From Symbiodinium natans (Eukaryota > Sar > Dinophyceae > Suessiales > Symbiodiniaceae): a DNA stretch of 18,331 nt. Positions 1 to 8,022 of the stretch are shown one piece after another. How positions within the stretch are numbered: position 1 is the first letter of the stretch; each line of letters starts with the position of its first letter. A program made the translations under genes and the position numbers. The notes beneath the pieces are model-generated. The model saw nothing but the letters and a program-made list of their open reading frames with translations. It made no database searches and had not been told where the DNA came from. The stretch is from positions 1 to 18,331 of the forward strand of contig CAJNDS010001452.1 in assembly GCA_905221605.1 (NCBI GenBank). Direction: 5' to 3'.

Positions 1-245
1 CGTGTGTTTATGTTGTTTCTTGATTTGTGTGCTGAGTTTTCTTGTGTTTGCTCTCAAATGGTGCTTCTTTACGTGTGCACTGTGCACTGTTGCCTTCTGC
101 CTATGCCGTTTGTTTTTCGGCTTTGCTGTACTTGCCTGTGTAATGATTCTGCCGTGGTTCTCTCGATGTTTGCTGCGATGTCTTCGCAACCTTTCTTCAG
201 AAGTTTCTCATTGCGCAAGCTTTCATCGCAGCCTTTGCACAACAG

Positions 246-273
246 CTCTCTCGCTCTCTCTCTCTCTTTCTCT

Positions 274-314
<41 letters not shown>
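246..314. repeat. CT/GA dinucleotide microsatellite
   Basis: An almost pure CT run on the plus strand with occasional TTTC interruptions. It generates Ser/Leu (plus) and Arg/Glu (minus) low-complexity reading frames that should not be read as protein. No gene is supported in the first 420 bases; the rest of that stretch is T-rich on the plus strand. Confidence 0.95.
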
Positions 315-315
<1 letters not shown>

Positions 316-420
316 AAAGAACCGATTTTCACATGTGGAGAGCACCTCGGAACGCCATTCTTCCAAGAAGCCCGAGCGAGTTGCGTAACGAATTGCCTTT
401 GAGAACTAGTCTGCGTATAG

Positions 421-777
421 TCTTCAAGTCCCAAGCTTTCTGTCCATTTCTGCGCTTCTTGCTGTTGGCGTTGCTTCTTCCTGCGGGCCACGGCTGTTCA
501 GCGCGCCTGCGTTTGTCGCAAGTTTGGGGCGAACCCCGTTTGGTGGTGTGGAGCATTTGTGATCTGTGGTCAGTCCTTGTCTTGGTCAAGCGGCGCTTGC
601 GGTTCTTGCTCAATCCGTGTGATTCCTGGGTCAAGTGGACGCACGAGCCATTCCAGCCTTGGCCGTATAACCACGAAGCAACAGTGCTTCTATTTCCGTC
701 TGTGCCCTGAGGATCAGTGCTGGAAGGACACTGCTCCAAGCACATCTGCACTGCCCCCCAAGCCCCTCCTGTTGTGA
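421..777 (+). CDS. Candidate coding segment, Cys/Trp-rich, unrecognised
   Basis: An open frame between TAG (418-420) and TGA (775-777) without a required ATG, so at best an exon or gene fragment. It carries clustered cysteines and tryptophans: a C-x-C pair, a WWCG motif at 541-552, then GACGSC near 595-612, suggestive of a small zinc-binding module. Its end overlaps the next open segment (711-1169) in another frame. I recognise no family. A 165-codon open frame on the opposite strand (329-826) competes, so coding status and strand are uncertain. Confidence 0.22.
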   Translation, partial: SSSPKLSVHFCASCCWRCFFLRATAVQRACVCRKFGANPVWWCGAFVICGQSLSWSSGACGSCSIRVIPGSSGRTSHSSLGRITTKQQCFYFRLCPEDQCWKDTAPSTSALPPKPLLL

Positions 778-1169
778 GAAGCCACGAGTCACTCAGAGAA
801 CGTATGGCTTGGGATACCAACGGCATTCGCTGTTATCGGCCTTTCAGCCAGGACTTGACATACTCGTACACACGCCGGGTCCTTGCAGCTTACCAAAAAG
901 GGCAACTGTGCCCACACGAGCGTATCATGCTCCACTTCACGGACACGGAAGGAAATCCGCCCTCGAAGGCTGGGCAGACACACAAAACGGTTCCGGCGCC
1001 TTCACCAAACATTCCGCGAGAGGAAAGCTTGAGAGAGGTGTTGAAGCGGTGGAGACTTCAGATATTTGGCCGGTGGGGATCGGAGGTCATAAAAAACGTT
1101 GCATACGTGATGCCCCTCTGGCACAGCTCGAGCGTCTGGCAGTTGAGAGTGGCCAATGCGACAGTCTGA
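711..1169 (+). CDS. Candidate coding segment, basic protein fragment, unrecognised
   Basis: About 150 open codons after an in-frame TGA at 708-710. The composition is protein-like, mixing charged, aromatic and hydrophobic residues (for example RRVLAAYQKGQL and LREVLKRWRLQIFGRW), and ends in a basic, Trp-containing stretch. From about 1100 the -1 frame looks more protein-like (LAQLERLAVESGQCDSLKIA) and stays open to 1243. Read with the preceding segment, this looks like one product crossing frames, meaning introns, indels or a pseudogene. No family recognised. Confidence 0.28.
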   Translation, partial: GSVLEGHCSKHICTAPQAPPVVRSHESLRERMAWDTNGIRCYRPFSQDLTYSYTRRVLAAYQKGQLCPHERIMLHFTDTEGNPPSKAGQTHKTVPAPSPNIPREESLREVLKRWRLQIFGRWGSEVIKNVAYVMPLWHSSSVWQLRVANATV

Positions 1170-1563
1170 AAATAGCGATCGAGGAGTTGCAAGACCTCTT
1201 TCCGCCGAGGCAGAGACGCGTTCCAGGTTCCACAGATGCCTGATCCCATGTAAACCCGAAAACTTGGCCGCTCAACTGAGGCCCGATGGGAAAATCCTAA
1301 GAATTGCGAAAAGATCTCCAGCTGCCATAGTGTTGGTCGATATTGGTGCCCTTCTCTCTGCGTGTTGTTGCAGTTTGCTCTCTAAGTTTGCTTACGTGTT
1401 CCTTGTTGATTCCAGGGCTTGAGAGAGGGAGAGAGGGAGAGGGAGTGAGAGGTGCCCCCCGGGCTCCTACATCTGGGGTGGCGCACTGCAGGAGGTGCCG
1501 ACATTCGGCAGCGTATGATGTTAATCTCAGAAATTATCAACTAAGATGAGTTTTCTTTTTCAG

Positions 1564-1625
1564 GTGACCATGTCCTGTGGGGCCTCCGGGCAGTGGCTGC
1601 ATCGGCCCAAGAAGCTAAGAGATTC
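1564..1625 (+). CDS. Candidate short exon
   Basis: A T-rich tract ending TTTTCTTTTTCAG (1551-1563) is a strong splice acceptor and is followed by G, as dinoflagellate introns prefer. The frame beginning GGT GAC CAT reads DHVLWGLRAVAASAQEAK before running into proline-rich low complexity. The 3' boundary is not clear. Bases 1244-1550 hold no supported gene, only GA-rich and T-rich sequence. Confidence 0.2.
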
Positions 1626-1705
1626 TCGGAAAGCCCGCACGCCCAACCCCCCCACCCCCGACCCCCGCCCTTTCAAAGAATGAATATTTGGGTTTAGAGC
1701 TTTGA

Positions 1706-1882
1706 GGCTTTGCGCACCCTGTTGGAAACAGCGCTTGTGTGTTCGAAAGGTCAGACTACTGGTGCGTGAACCCCTTGGACAAGGACTCGACTGAGAAGGG
1801 GAGCATGAAGGAACAGTTTGGGACATATTTCTCCAAGTATTTCATGGATCACGCTCACAGCCTGAACCCTGAACAAGCTTAG
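1706..1882 (+). CDS. Candidate exon, charged/aromatic peptide, unrecognised
   Basis: Open from TGA (1703-1705) to TAG (1880-1882), 58 codons. The peptide has high complexity with mixed Asp, Lys, Glu, Tyr and Phe (SDYWCVNPLDKDSTEKG, then EQFGTYFSKYFMDHAHSLN). An AG/G at 1749-1750 could be the acceptor, and the GC at about 1877 just before the stop could be a non-canonical GC donor. The opposite-strand frame is Ser/Pro-rich and less protein-like. No family recognised. Confidence 0.33.
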   Translation, partial: GFAHPVGNSACVFERSDYWCVNPLDKDSTEKGSMKEQFGTYFSKYFMDHAHSLNPEQA

Positions 1883-1970
1883 AGAGGAGAGCAAGGAAGG
1901 GTAAAGCGGGGGCGCAACTCAGGAGGCTCAGAGTCGCATGGCTGCGATGGAGCTTTGGCCACGCAGCAAA

Positions 1971-2001
<31 letters not shown>

Positions 2002-2034
2002 GAGAGAGGGAGAGCGAGAGAGAGGGAGAGAAGA
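1971..2034. repeat. GA microsatellite
   Basis: Nearly perfect AG/GGAGAG repeat on the plus strand. It lies about 60 bases upstream of the candidate acceptor at 2092, so it would be intronic if that exon is real. Confidence 0.95.
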
Positions 2035-2092
2035 AGACCAAAAAAGGCAACAGGCCGCGACTCCCGTGAGAAAGTTTTGATTGTTTCTTCAG

Positions 2093-2170
2093 GCTGGATG
2101 TGTTTTCTGTGCTGCTGTGCATGGTCTCAGCCGCCATGGCTGCCGGCCTCACTTTGGCACGGCGCCCAAG
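2093..2170 (+). CDS. Candidate exon encoding a hydrophobic (membrane) helix
   Basis: Acceptor-like TTGTTTCTTCAG (2081-2092) followed by G. In phase 1 it reads LDVFSVLLCMVSAAMAAGLT, a roughly 20-residue hydrophobic stretch that could be a transmembrane segment, followed by LARRP with basic residues. The frame is open to TGA at 2229-2231; a boundary near 2170 is a guess. Bases 2235-2640 show only weak open frames on both strands and I call nothing there. Confidence 0.28.
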
Positions 2171-2647
2171 TGCAGAACGCCCTATGCTTGACGGAGCTTG
2201 TTGTTTGTTTCGGCTGGCCTTCATCTGTTGAAGGGGGCGCTGTCTGCCGCTGTTTTTCAAGTGCCAAGCACATGAGTGCATGGTCATGTCGGAGTTCTCT
2301 TCGCGCCTGAAAGCGACAAAACCCAGCACAAAGAGCACAAGATCTCTGTGCACAGGAGAACAAAGCCTCACAAAAACTCCCTGCACCTACTTGGGAATTC
2401 TGGGGAAGAGGGGATAGGGGATGGGGCGCCGGGGGGGGCCTTGGAGAGGCTTTGAGAGAGGACCGCTCTTGTTGGTGAGCGACCGCTTCTCTCTCGGACG
2501 GATGCTGCTCAGGCTTTCGGAAAAGGCCACACGCAGGCATGAATTGTTGAACAAGAATGTTTTGCACCAGAGTTGATGATTGAGTTTTGGACTTGGAGAT
2601 GAGGGCGACATGAACCGAGTCCTTGATTGCTAAGAGCGTGCGCAATA

Positions 2648-2715
2648 AGGGGGGAGGGGGGGAAGAGGGGGGGAGAGAGGAGGGGGAGAGAGGAGGGGGG
2701 AGATGGGGGGAGAGC
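2648..2715. repeat. G/GA-rich low-complexity tract
   Basis: Runs of five to seven G separated by A or GAGA on the plus strand, with G-quadruplex potential. No coding interpretation. Confidence 0.9.
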
Positions 2716-2718
2716 AGG

Positions 2719-2865
2719 ACTATGTTTGTACTGCCGGAAACTGAGAGAGGGGGAAGGCCCCAAAAGCGAGCCCGTACAACCGCAGGGTTTCATGGAGGTA
2801 CTACGTTTGTACTGCGGCGGATGTTTGTACTACAGGAAGAGGAGAGGTTGGGAGGCTCCAAACGC
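2719..2865 (+). repeat. Clustered copies of a TACGTTTGTACTGCGG repeat
   Basis: Three related cores occur at 2721-2734 (TATGTTTGTACTGC), 2799-2820 (TACTACGTTTGTACTGCGGC...) and 2821-2836 (ATGTTTGTACTACAGG), each followed by GA-rich sequence and a GGCCCCAAAAGCG or GGCTCCAAACGCT box. A further copy lies at 3529-3579. The pattern looks like a dispersed repeat family rather than coding sequence. Confidence 0.7.
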
Positions 2866-2965
2866 TCTCGTCGTCAAGTATTCCCTGGTGTGGTTTTTCA
2901 CACATTCTTGCAGAGTCAGCCACAGTACCGGTCTTGAAGGTGCTGCATGTTCCTGATTACTGCAG

Positions 2966-3181
2966 ACAACGGAGCTGAGCAAGTTCTTGTCTCAGGCTAG
3001 GGTCTCGTTGGAAGAGCCTCCTTTTGAGGATATCGACGGGACTGGGCTGCACTTTGAGCGGCAGGCTGACAGGCAGCTTGCCAATGCTGTTCGGGTAGAC
3101 CTTCACGTGGCGAAGCTCCTTAGAGAGCTGGTTACGCTGACCGCCCGGCAGTGGTTCTGCCTCGAAGCCCCTGATCGTTGA
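2966..3181 (+). CDS. Candidate exon, about 71 codons, unrecognised
   Basis: Follows an acceptor-like TTACTGCAG (2957-2965). The open frame, ending at TGA 3179-3181, has a coding-like, G-first codon pattern and reads as an acidic then helical peptide (SLEEPPFEDIDGTGL; ANAVRVDLHVAKLLRELVTL). Beyond the stop, coding-like character continues in alternating frames (3177-3286 frame +0; 3269-3367 and 3400-3520 same frame as the exon), so either an intron or frame damage lies near 3150-3180. An opposite-strand frame over 2957-3205 is also open. No family recognised. Confidence 0.38.
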   Translation, partial: TTELSKFLSQARVSLEEPPFEDIDGTGLHFERQADRQLANAVRVDLHVAKLLRELVTLTARQWFCLEAPDR

Positions 3182-3528
3182 GGCATTTTTGCCAGAGTCT
3201 TTCAACGAGACGGTCGCGCTGGAAAGTGCTTTGGGAAGCCTGCCCGGAAGCTGTGTTGCTCAAAGGGACTCCCAGAGGAGCTGAAGGTCTCGGTATCTGA
3301 GGCCATGGGCACGACCGTGGAGAAAGGCTTTTTGAGCCTTGGGCTTTGCAACACCAAGTGGCCCTGAGCCATAAAGTCCCAGCTGGGGGCGGGCAGGTGG
3401 TGGAGTTCCTCCTCTGCCACCTCCACGCAAGAGCGGTTCGTCAAGTTGTGTGCAGAATCGAGCACCGGGGACACGATTTGGCGCAGCGCGGGCTGCAAAA
3501 GTGTGGAGCGCACGTGTTTGGGGGCGGA

Positions 3529-3579
3529 GGCCCCAAAAAGCAAGCACGTCACAGAGGTACTACGTTTGTATTGTGGCGG
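3529..3579 (+). repeat. Further copy of the TACGTTTGTA repeat
   Basis: GGCCCCAAAAAGC at 3529-3541, then GAGGTACTACGTTTGTATTG at 3554-3573 and GGCGG to 3579. It matches 2756-2820 in order of boxes, so the two are copies of one composite unit about 770 bases apart. Bases 3580-4470 contain a GGC-rich tract near 3630-3655 and long but unconvincing open frames on both strands; I support no gene there. Confidence 0.7.
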
Positions 3580-4476
3580 TTGGAGGGCAGGGAGGGTGGC
3601 CCGAAAAGCGCGCGTGCAAGCGCCGCGGCGGGCCCGGCGGCGGCGGCGGCGGGATGCAGCACCAAAAGCAAAACCCCCACACGGCCACACGGTGATGTGG
3701 GGAAAACGAAAGCACGCATACGACGAGCAATGACCAATTGCCGTACGATGTAGGTCGACAAACGACAAGGCTCTGATGCGCCTGTGCCGCAGGGACGCCG
3801 CGCCGCGATTAGCGGTCGAGGGACTATCACGTGCAAGCACGGCTGTATCACCGGCTATGTAAACTAGTGTATTTTGGAGGTTCCCCCACCCCGTCTGCAC
3901 TGTTGGTCTCCGATGTGCTTTATCGAGTTTACCCTGGTGAAGTGAAAAGGCCCTGGATTGGATGCTGCGGCGTCCGTCTGGGTTGTTGTTTCCCGTTGGA
4001 ATTGTTTCCCACTCCTTTGTGAAACAAACCCCGGGTGCGAGATTCATTGGGAGAGATGAATGGGTGCTAATGGGTGATAAAGAGCCCCAGAGGCATCACA
4101 GCATCCACATCCAGGGCGTGCTCACTTCGCACGGGAGAACAACTGGGAGACAACTGGGAGGCAAACAGGCCCAGACAAGGACCTTTTTTTGCACGTCCTT
4201 ACACCAAATCGGCTTCAGTCAAATGGGCAAGGGAGCCAAGGGAGGGGGTCCGACAGACTTGCCAACGGAACCTTCGGTTCTAACTTGCAGTTGTGTGTGC
4301 CTTCGGGGGCCTGAAGGGGGGGGGGCTAGACAGGGACTTATGGTGCCATCCATATGTGCTGTCGTCATGTACTGTTCTAGTTTGTTTTGTCTTTTTCCTT
4401 TCGCCCCCTGGTTTTCCGTTTGGGATGCACGAGTTTTCCGTGCGCGCTTTCCCAATACGGATTCCTCTTTCTTGAG

Positions 4477-4570
4477 GGCCTGGCCACCGTGGAGCCCTTC
4501 GGCTTGCAGGTGGTGCTGGCTGCACGGCCAGAGGAGAGTTCTCAAAAGCATCAAGTGCAGCTGCAGCGAG
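4477..4570 (+). CDS. Candidate exon, amphipathic/coil-like, unrecognised
   Basis: Pyrimidine-rich ATTCCTCTTTCTTGAG precedes a G at 4477. The frame reads GLATVEPFGLQVVLAARPEE then a Gln/Lys-rich stretch, and meets TGA at 4576-4578. A GA or CT donor just before the stop would be non-canonical, and the 3' end is uncertain. It lies 57 bases upstream of the next candidate exon, whose acceptor is strong, so the two may belong to one gene. Confidence 0.3.
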
Positions 4571-4627
4571 CCCTATGACAAAGAGAGCACCAAAAAGTCC
4601 CCCCAGCTCGTGTCTTGTTTTTGTCAG

Positions 4628-5010
4628 AGCATGTCCGACGAGCACACGATCGCTTCATCGATCTGCCGCTACGCTGAATCGCTGAATCGCTGAATCAGGA
4701 CTGCACGTCGCAGGAGGAGCGGGCCAAGCTGAAAGCTGAGCAGGCCCATGTCCACAGTCAAGAAAAGTCTAGTCAAGTCAGATCACTCAAGTTGCGATCC
4801 TTCCTGTTGCAGGATTTTGCTGTTCGCATTCTTCCTTTGGCCCAGAGCTTTGCAGACATAGGAACCGACAAAAGAAAGAGTGGCGCCAGCGAGGTCAAGG
4901 ACCACCACCTGTTGTTGGTCACGCTCCTTCTCTTCAACACAGTGGCCAACGAGGCTGGAAAGATACTGGCAGTAGCTGAAGAAAAGAGAGGGAGAGAGGG
5001 AGAGCCCTAG
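4628..5010 (+). CDS. Candidate exon with 8-bp tandem expansion causing a frame change
   Basis: Strong acceptor GTCTTGTTTTTGTCAG (4612-4627). The frame reads SMSDEHTIASSICRYAESLN, then stops at TGA 4691-4693 inside a triplicated GCTGAATC unit. Counting one 8-bp unit as extra brings the downstream open frame (4678-5010) into register: a Glu/Lys/Gln-rich coil (SQEERAKLKAEQAH), then KLRSFLLQDFAVRILPLAQ and a hydrophobic HHLLLVTLLLFNTVAN helix. The 3' end dissolves into GA repeat after about 4980, so the true exon end is probably 4960-4980. Unrecognised family; a disrupted gene or polymorphic repeat allele. Confidence 0.38.
4673..4696 (+). repeat. (GCTGAATC)x3 tandem repeat
   Basis: Three perfect 8-bp units at 4673, 4681 and 4689. 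Because 8 is not a multiple of 3, gain or loss of one unit switches reading frame; with two units the flanking open frames join without a stop. Confidence 0.95.
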
Positions 5011-5088
5011 CCTTGGAACAGGCAGCAGAACTCCAGACAACAGAGCTCTCAACTCCAGAGCGAGAGAGAGGGAGAGAGGGAGAGAGAA
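4983..5088. repeat. GA-rich microsatellite pair
   Basis: Two GAGAGAGGGAGAG blocks (about 4983-5006 and 5057-5088) separated by non-repetitive sequence, followed by ACACATATATAAAG (5088-5101), a TATA-like AT patch of unknown meaning. Confidence 0.85.
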
Positions 5089-5252
5089 ACACATATATAA
5101 AGAATGGGAGCTTGTTTGTTTGCTCTCTCCTCTCAGCCTTGGGGAGGCTTTGCCTGTCTTCCTCGACAGGCGCGTATTCCCCCAACCCAAACCAAGCGCT
5201 GCTCAGCCGCTTTGCTCGCCGAAAACTACATCCCCCTCTTTCCTTTTGTCAG

Positions 5253-5286
5253 GCTGCTGCCTTCCTGGGCGGCCGTGCTGCTGTCG
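5253..5286 (+). CDS. Candidate 34-nt micro-exon with canonical splice sites
   Basis: Bounded by a textbook acceptor (CCCCCTCTTTCCTTTTGTCAG, ending 5252) and a perfect GTGAGT donor (5287-5292). In phase 1 it reads LLPSWAAVLLS, hydrophobic. Small exons between introns fit the other segments here, but no transcript evidence is available and the flanking exons cannot be assigned with certainty. Confidence 0.35.
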
Positions 5287-5483
5287 GTGAGTGCTCGACC
5301 CCCGCTCGACAGATTCACAAGATTCTCCGAGATTCTCGTGAGGTTTTTTCTCGGTTCTGAACCGCGTGCAGAGGTCGTCCTCGTCTGCGGCGAAATCCTA
5401 CCTTCAGCTGCCGCTCGGCTCAGACAGGAGAGAGAAGCTAAAAGAAGAAGACTCCGAGTGCTTCGCGAGCGCGCTGTGCTGAG

Positions 5484-5605
5484 GTCTTCACCGGCCCGAA
5501 CCAGTTTGCCATCGCCTCCGCCTTGGTGCCGCTGGTGCAGCTCCTACAGGCGCGGGCCGAAAACCTGGCCTCTGGCCTCTTCCGAAAAAGCCTCTTCTCT
5601 TCAGG
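5484..5605 (+). CDS. Candidate exon, hydrophobic/amphipathic peptide
   Basis: Follows CTGTGCTGAG with G at 5484. It lies inside the longest plus-strand open frame of this area (5442-6374, 310 codons) and reads VFTGPNQFAIASALVPLVQL then LQARAENLASGLFRKS. The hydrophobic part could be a membrane or buried helix. The open frame continues through less protein-like sequence (5610-5950), which I take as intronic. Exon end uncertain. Unrecognised. Confidence 0.33.
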
Positions 5606-5791
5606 AGGAGGAAGAGCACGCAGCTCTTGCAATGAAACGCAGAGTGTTCTCAGCGTTTTTTGCCTTTCTTTGGGAGAGGTCCTCTTCTTCCCGGTGGCCC
5701 GCCCCATCGCCGCTTTCTCACGATTCCAGAGCTGGAAGGGGGAGAGGGGTTCTTCTTTCTTTGATTTGGAAAAAGCATTTATTGGAACCAG

Positions 5792-5824
5792 GCCAACGTC
5801 TTGGACCAGATGTTCAAAGATGAG
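5792..5824 (+). CDS. Candidate 33-nt exon with GC donor
   Basis: Acceptor-like ATTGGAACCAG (ending 5791), then ANVLDQMFKDE in 11 whole codons, then GCAAGA, a GC donor of the type common in dinoflagellates. Its frame differs from the 5442-6374 open frame. The following bases carry a 12-bp tandem duplication (AAGAGCGCACAC, from about 5827). Confidence 0.25.
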
Positions 5825-5954
5825 GCAAGAGCGCACACAAGAGCGCACACAAAAGTTGCGATTGACAGACTCTGCAGCAGTTTCTTCGTGTGTTTTCCCG
5901 ATCTTTCTGGGGAAACGTTCTTTCATTCTCTTTGTTCTGAACTGGTCTCAGCAG

Positions 5955-6062
5955 CAGGTCCCCGAGGAGGGCGGCCCCAAGTACTCCCGCGCGGAGCTCC
6001 GTGCAATGCAGGGCCCCCTATCGTGGAAGAAAGTGTCTCTGCTGAAGAGTGAAAGCAACGAG
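5955..6062 (+). CDS. Candidate exon, 36 codons, in frame with next exon across a 74-nt intron
   Basis: After CTCAGCAG (ending 5954) the frame reads QVPEEGGPKYSRAELRAMQG, then LSWKKVSLLKSESNE. It ends at GAG followed by GC at 6063-6064, a GC donor. Joining to 6137 keeps phase 0 and gives ...SNE-KITFL... without a stop. Charged, helix-prone composition; family not recognised. Confidence 0.38.
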
Positions 6063-6136
6063 GCCCCCCCCCCCCCCCTTTCTCCCTTCCTTCCCTTCCT
6101 TCCCTTCCTTCCCTTCTGCTTCCCCCCCCCTTGCAG
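6063..6136 (+). other. Candidate 74-nt GC-AG intron made of a pyrimidine tract
   Basis: Starts GCCCCC, contains a C homopolymer (6064-6078), three CCCTTCCTT 9-bp units, a second C run and ends CTTGCAG. Almost every base is a pyrimidine. Splicing here keeps phase 0 between the flanking open segments. It could equally be only a simple repeat. Confidence 0.35.
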
Positions 6137-6220
6137 AAAATCACGTTCCTTTCCTCTCTGCAGTTCTCCCCTCACCATGTGCCACGAAAATCGGGAAGAA
6201 CGAAGCGGGTGCTACAATAA
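6137..6220 (+). CDS. Candidate exon following the pyrimidine tract
   Basis: Opens with AAA ATC ACG after the TTGCAG acceptor and reads KITFLSSLQFSPHHVPRKSG then basic residues to TAA (6218-6220). A second AG at 6161-6162 after CCTCTCTG could be an alternative acceptor. If the TAA is the true end, this would be a C-terminus. Confidence 0.28.
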   Translation, partial: KITFLSSLQFSPHHVPRKSGRTKRVLQ

Positions 6221-6556
6221 GACTGATCACGCCCGATCCATCCTAGCAGCGAAGCATTCCACATCTCCACCCTGCTACCAAGCAGAGTTGAGAGATGTTG
6301 AGAGCTTATATTCTGCCATTTTCGCGTGCTTGTGCAATGCAACACTTGTATCTGGGCTCTTCAAGGGCTTGTAAAAGTCTCTTGCCGATCTGCACTTTGC
6401 CCTTCCAAGCCTCCTTTGCCATTTGGAATCTGTACGTCTGCCGATTTTGTGAGTTTTGCGTATAGAATTACAAGAATTAGGTGGGTTAAAGCTTGAGATA
6501 CACGCAGAGAAAGTTTGTTTTTTCCGTGCTATGTTCCAAGCGCGGCAAATTTCCCA

Positions 6557-6965
6557 CGTCTCAAGCTTGACAGGCTTCTGGCACAGAAAATCTCGGCACT
6601 TGGGTCTTGCAAACGCAGAAAAATTGGCTTTTCTCCTTGCTGGTTTCGGGGCGCAGCAGGTAAACTTCCTGTTTCCTGTGAGCCAACCCGTCTCTTGTAT
6701 CCCAAGCTTGGCTTTTGGCGCATGCCTCGGCACGTGGGCATCCTGTCTCGCGAGCAAACTCGAGATGTCATCTCGTTGGGGAGGCATGGAAAAGCTATCC
6801 TTTTTAACTTTTTGTCCGTGAGGCAAGATGTCTCGCATAGAGATGGCGCTGAGAGTTTTGTTGGCAAGACAAGATACCCACGTGCCGCTGTGCACGAGAA
6901 GCAGACTTCTTGGCTGTTGCAGGACGCAGGAAACTGTAAGCACAACGCGAAAAGGCGGCACTGCA
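6557..6965. repeat. Imperfect direct plus inverted repeat cluster (foldback)
   Basis: Two direct, diverged units about 133 bp apart share CGTCTC...AAGCTTG...CTCGGCAC-N-TGGG (6557-6604 and 6689-6738). The second unit (6728-6780, CGGCACGTGGGCATCCTGTC...) recurs inverted at 6832-6887, ending CCCACGTGCCG, forming a foldback with a roughly 50-base loop. This explains why both strands hold long open frames here (6275-6961 minus; 6515-7063 plus) with similar peptides GTWASCLAS and GTWVSCLAN. I call no gene in 6221-7240. Confidence 0.65.
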
Positions 6966-7418
6966 TCGGTTCAGCAAGCGCTTCAGGGACTCATCTTAGT
7001 GGAAATGATGAAAATGGCGAATGGCCTCACATGTCACAAACAAGGAGAATGAGCACGCTTTGAGCTCAGCAAAGGCTCCAGACCGATGAAAGTTGTTTGT
7101 TGCATCGCCCGCTCGCAGCATTTCGCATTTGAGTCTCAATGCTCGAGGAGCCCAGAAATCTGATTGTTTTTTCTAGGGCTTACTAGGGCCACCAGGGATA
7201 TGGGGTTCGAAGCGGTTTCACTATCAGGCTCCGTGCACGTGAGTTGTCTCTGCCGAAAATGTATGTGCCGTGCGTGTGGCTTCTGGTGCCGTTGATGTTT
7301 GTGTCATTCTGCGAGAGCTCAGTCTGCATGCGGAATGTGGAATGTTGCCCATGTTGCCCATGTGCCTCATCGCGAAGAGAGAGGGGGGGATGTTTTTCGA
7401 GCGGAAGGTTGGTGCTCC

Positions 7419-7511
7419 ATGGCCCCGAAGAAGAGGAGGCAAGCAAGGCCGAGCCGAGAAAGTCAAGAGCAAATATGTCAAGAGATAGGAAAGAGAGGGA
7501 GAAAGAATTGA
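7419..7511 (+). CDS. Candidate short ORF, basic N-terminus
   Basis: ATG at 7419 opens a 30-codon frame starting MAPKKRRQARPS, resembling a basic nuclear-localisation-type stretch. It ends in GA-rich low complexity that extends to about 7560, which favours a repeat-derived origin. Could be a first exon, but no donor is clear. Confidence 0.15.
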   Translation: MAPKKRRQARPSRESQEQICQEIGKRGRKN

Positions 7512-7854
7512 GAGCAGAAGGGAAGGAGAGAAGGAGAGAAGGAGAAGGAGAGAGACCGGGAAGGAGTGGCAGAGGTGCGTTGTGACCGCTCTCCTTTAAG
7601 TTCTCTGTTTTCTGTGTCTCTTCAGGAAAGCCAAGAGAGTCACGGCCACTGCTGCGCTACGGGTCCGCTAGGTCTGCGCAGTCTGCACAGTCTGCACTCT
7701 CCCTTTTCTCTTGAAAGGGCTTTCCCTCCCACTTTCCTCACCTTTCCTCCTCTTTCCCTCCTCTTTTCTATGCTCTTCTCTTCTCCATGCTCTTCTCCTT
7801 TTTCAAACTCCGCAATTCCGCCATTCCCTCTCTCAGAGCTTTCTCTCTTTGCAG

Positions 7855-7902
7855 CGTGAGAGTTTTTGGTCGGAAGACTTCTACGGCAAAATGTCTCTCT
7901 GA
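7855..7902 (+). CDS. Candidate short exon
   Basis: A long pyrimidine-rich stretch (from about 7710) ends in GCTTTCTCTCTTTGCAG (7838-7854). The frame reads RESFWSEDFYGKMSL to TGA at 7900-7902. The donor would lie just before the stop (GA type). Bases 7570-7850 are mainly CT-rich with a 9-bp AGTCTGCAC triplication near 7674-7698. Confidence 0.28.
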   Translation, partial: RESFWSEDFYGKMSL

Positions 7903-7954
7903 GAGGCGATGCTCATGGGCCGAAGGACGAGGCGTGCGCGGTGCCAGTCGGGGT

Positions 7955-8004
7955 GTGAACCACCGTGAACCACGGTGAACCACCGTGAACTACTGTGAAC
8001 CATC
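7955..8004. repeat. 10-bp minisatellite GTGAACCACC x5
   Basis: GTGAAC recurs exactly every 10 bases at 7955, 7965, 7975, 7985 and 7995, with variants in the last four positions of the unit (CACC, CACG, CACC, TACT, CATC). Confidence 0.92.
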
Positions 8005-8022
8005 CCCCCTCTTCTCAAAGTC

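Noticed and set aside
3202-4047. 281-codon minus-strand open frame
   Set aside because: Reads fairly naturally in its C-terminal third, but opposes a better supported plus-strand exon region, crosses a dispersed repeat (3529-3579) and a GGC-rich tract, and has no recognisable motif. Not fully excluded.
6275-6961. 228-codon minus-strand open frame
   Set aside because: Coincides with the foldback repeat, which makes both strands open with mirrored peptides; no known domain.
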